Part shown: one piece after another, positions 63,750 through 64,000 of the stretch
Layout of the letters: every line of letters starts with the position of its first letter
Numbering within the stretch: the first letter of the stretch is position 1
Assembly (NCBI RefSeq): GCF_025822765.1
Contig: NZ_JACKUK010000025.1
Span: forward strand, 1,084 to 65,083
Length of the DNA stretch: 64,000 nucleotides
Direction: 5' to 3'
From: Mycobacterium barrassiae
Lineage (GTDB): Bacteria > Actinomycetota > Actinomycetes > Mycobacteriales > Mycobacteriaceae
The notes under the pieces: generated by a model
What the model saw: the letters and a program-made list of their open reading frames with translations, nothing else
Databases searched by the model: none
What the model was told of the DNA's origin: nothing
Program-made: the position numbers and the translations under genes

Positions 63750-64000
63750 TCAGCGGGTGGCGACCGATCCCCGGTCGGCCGAAAGACCAGCCTTGACCTG
63801 GCGCGTCAGCTCGTCGCCGAGGACCTCGACCAGACCGGCCTCCACACCGTCGAGCGCCGCCGCGGCCACCGTCGCGGGGTCGCTCTTGGGGGCGTCGACG
63901 TCGGCGACCATGTCGGTGTCCATATAGCCGACGTGCAGCGCGGTCACCGCCACCCCGCGCGGTGCGAGCTCGTCGCGCACGGTGTCCGTCTGCGCCCACA
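63750..64000 (-). CDS. Short-chain dehydrogenase, C-terminal part (cut by window edge)
   Basis: The frame is open to the window end. Visible sequence WAQTDTVRDELAPRGVAVTALHVGYMDTDMV is the helix and strand after the SDR active site, followed by the C-terminal region AALDGVEAGLVEVLGDELTRQV. The nucleotide-binding and catalytic Tyr parts lie beyond the right edge. Confidence 0.75.
   Translation of the reverse strand, partial: WAQTDTVRDELAPRGVAVTALHVGYMDTDMVADVDAPKSDPATVAAAALDGVEAGLVEVLGDELTRQVKAGLSADRGSVATR

Overview
The window is a GC-rich chromosomal segment from a fast-growing mycobacterium (Mycolicibacterium type). The evidence is mycothiol synthase (MshD), DesA1 acyl-ACP desaturase, an F420-type LLM oxidoreductase, and gene order matching the M. 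tuberculosis Rv0813c-Rv0824c and Rv0858c-Rv0861c blocks. A complete pstSCAB operon sits beside mshD, as in M. smegmatis. It starts in the tail of an IS481-type transposase and ends inside a short-chain dehydrogenase. I see no rRNA and no CRISPR array.

1-20.2 kb is host core. On the minus strand lies a sulfur operon (DUF4395, thiosulfate sulfurtransferase, DUF1416, a tiny membrane ORF, nitrobindin). It is preceded by a leaderless reading frame with six consecutive Cys codons, the signature of a cysteine-responsive attenuator. Then come thiX-lmeA, glnR-mshD, the phosphate uptake operon pstSCAB behind a two-repeat PHO box, phoU, an LCP cell-wall ligase, dus, desA1, a TetR/MpaB-oxygenase divergent pair with a perfect palindromic operator, a secreted amidohydrolase, and a cluster of tRNA-Lys, Glu, Asp and Phe.

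20.2-36.4 kb is a 16.09-kb integrated element lying between two 40-bp copies of the tRNA-Phe 3' end. It carries a tyrosine integrase coupled to an XRE repressor, two HTH excisionase-like proteins, a rightward operon ending in a second complete tyrosine recombinase, a HEPN-motif protein, a secreted protein and a toxin-antitoxin-like pair. A leftward phiRv1/phiRv2-type module contains an excisionase-like protein, DUF2742, a RepA-like helicase, a ten-copy GTGATTG iteron array, a small terminase, capsid-like proteins, an HEAGH metalloprotease and a tail-like protein. No large terminase, portal, tape measure or lysis gene is visible. The best reading is a phage satellite that replicates itself and makes part of its own head but needs a helper phage.

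36.4-64 kb is host again. It holds an MDR/MBL/SnoaL group, a TetR regulon with GTCAATATTGAC operators controlling a DUF2834 membrane protein and an FAD oxidoreductase, a CaiB/BaiF CoA-transferase flanked by SRPBCC proteins, and an allantoin-utilisation cluster (GntR, NCS1 transporter, racemase, PuuE-type allantoinase, allantoicase, DUF6986 lyase-like protein). These are followed by dapC, fadA-fadB, an isochorismatase-family hydrolase, an amidase, an F420-type oxidoreductase and the XPB helicase.
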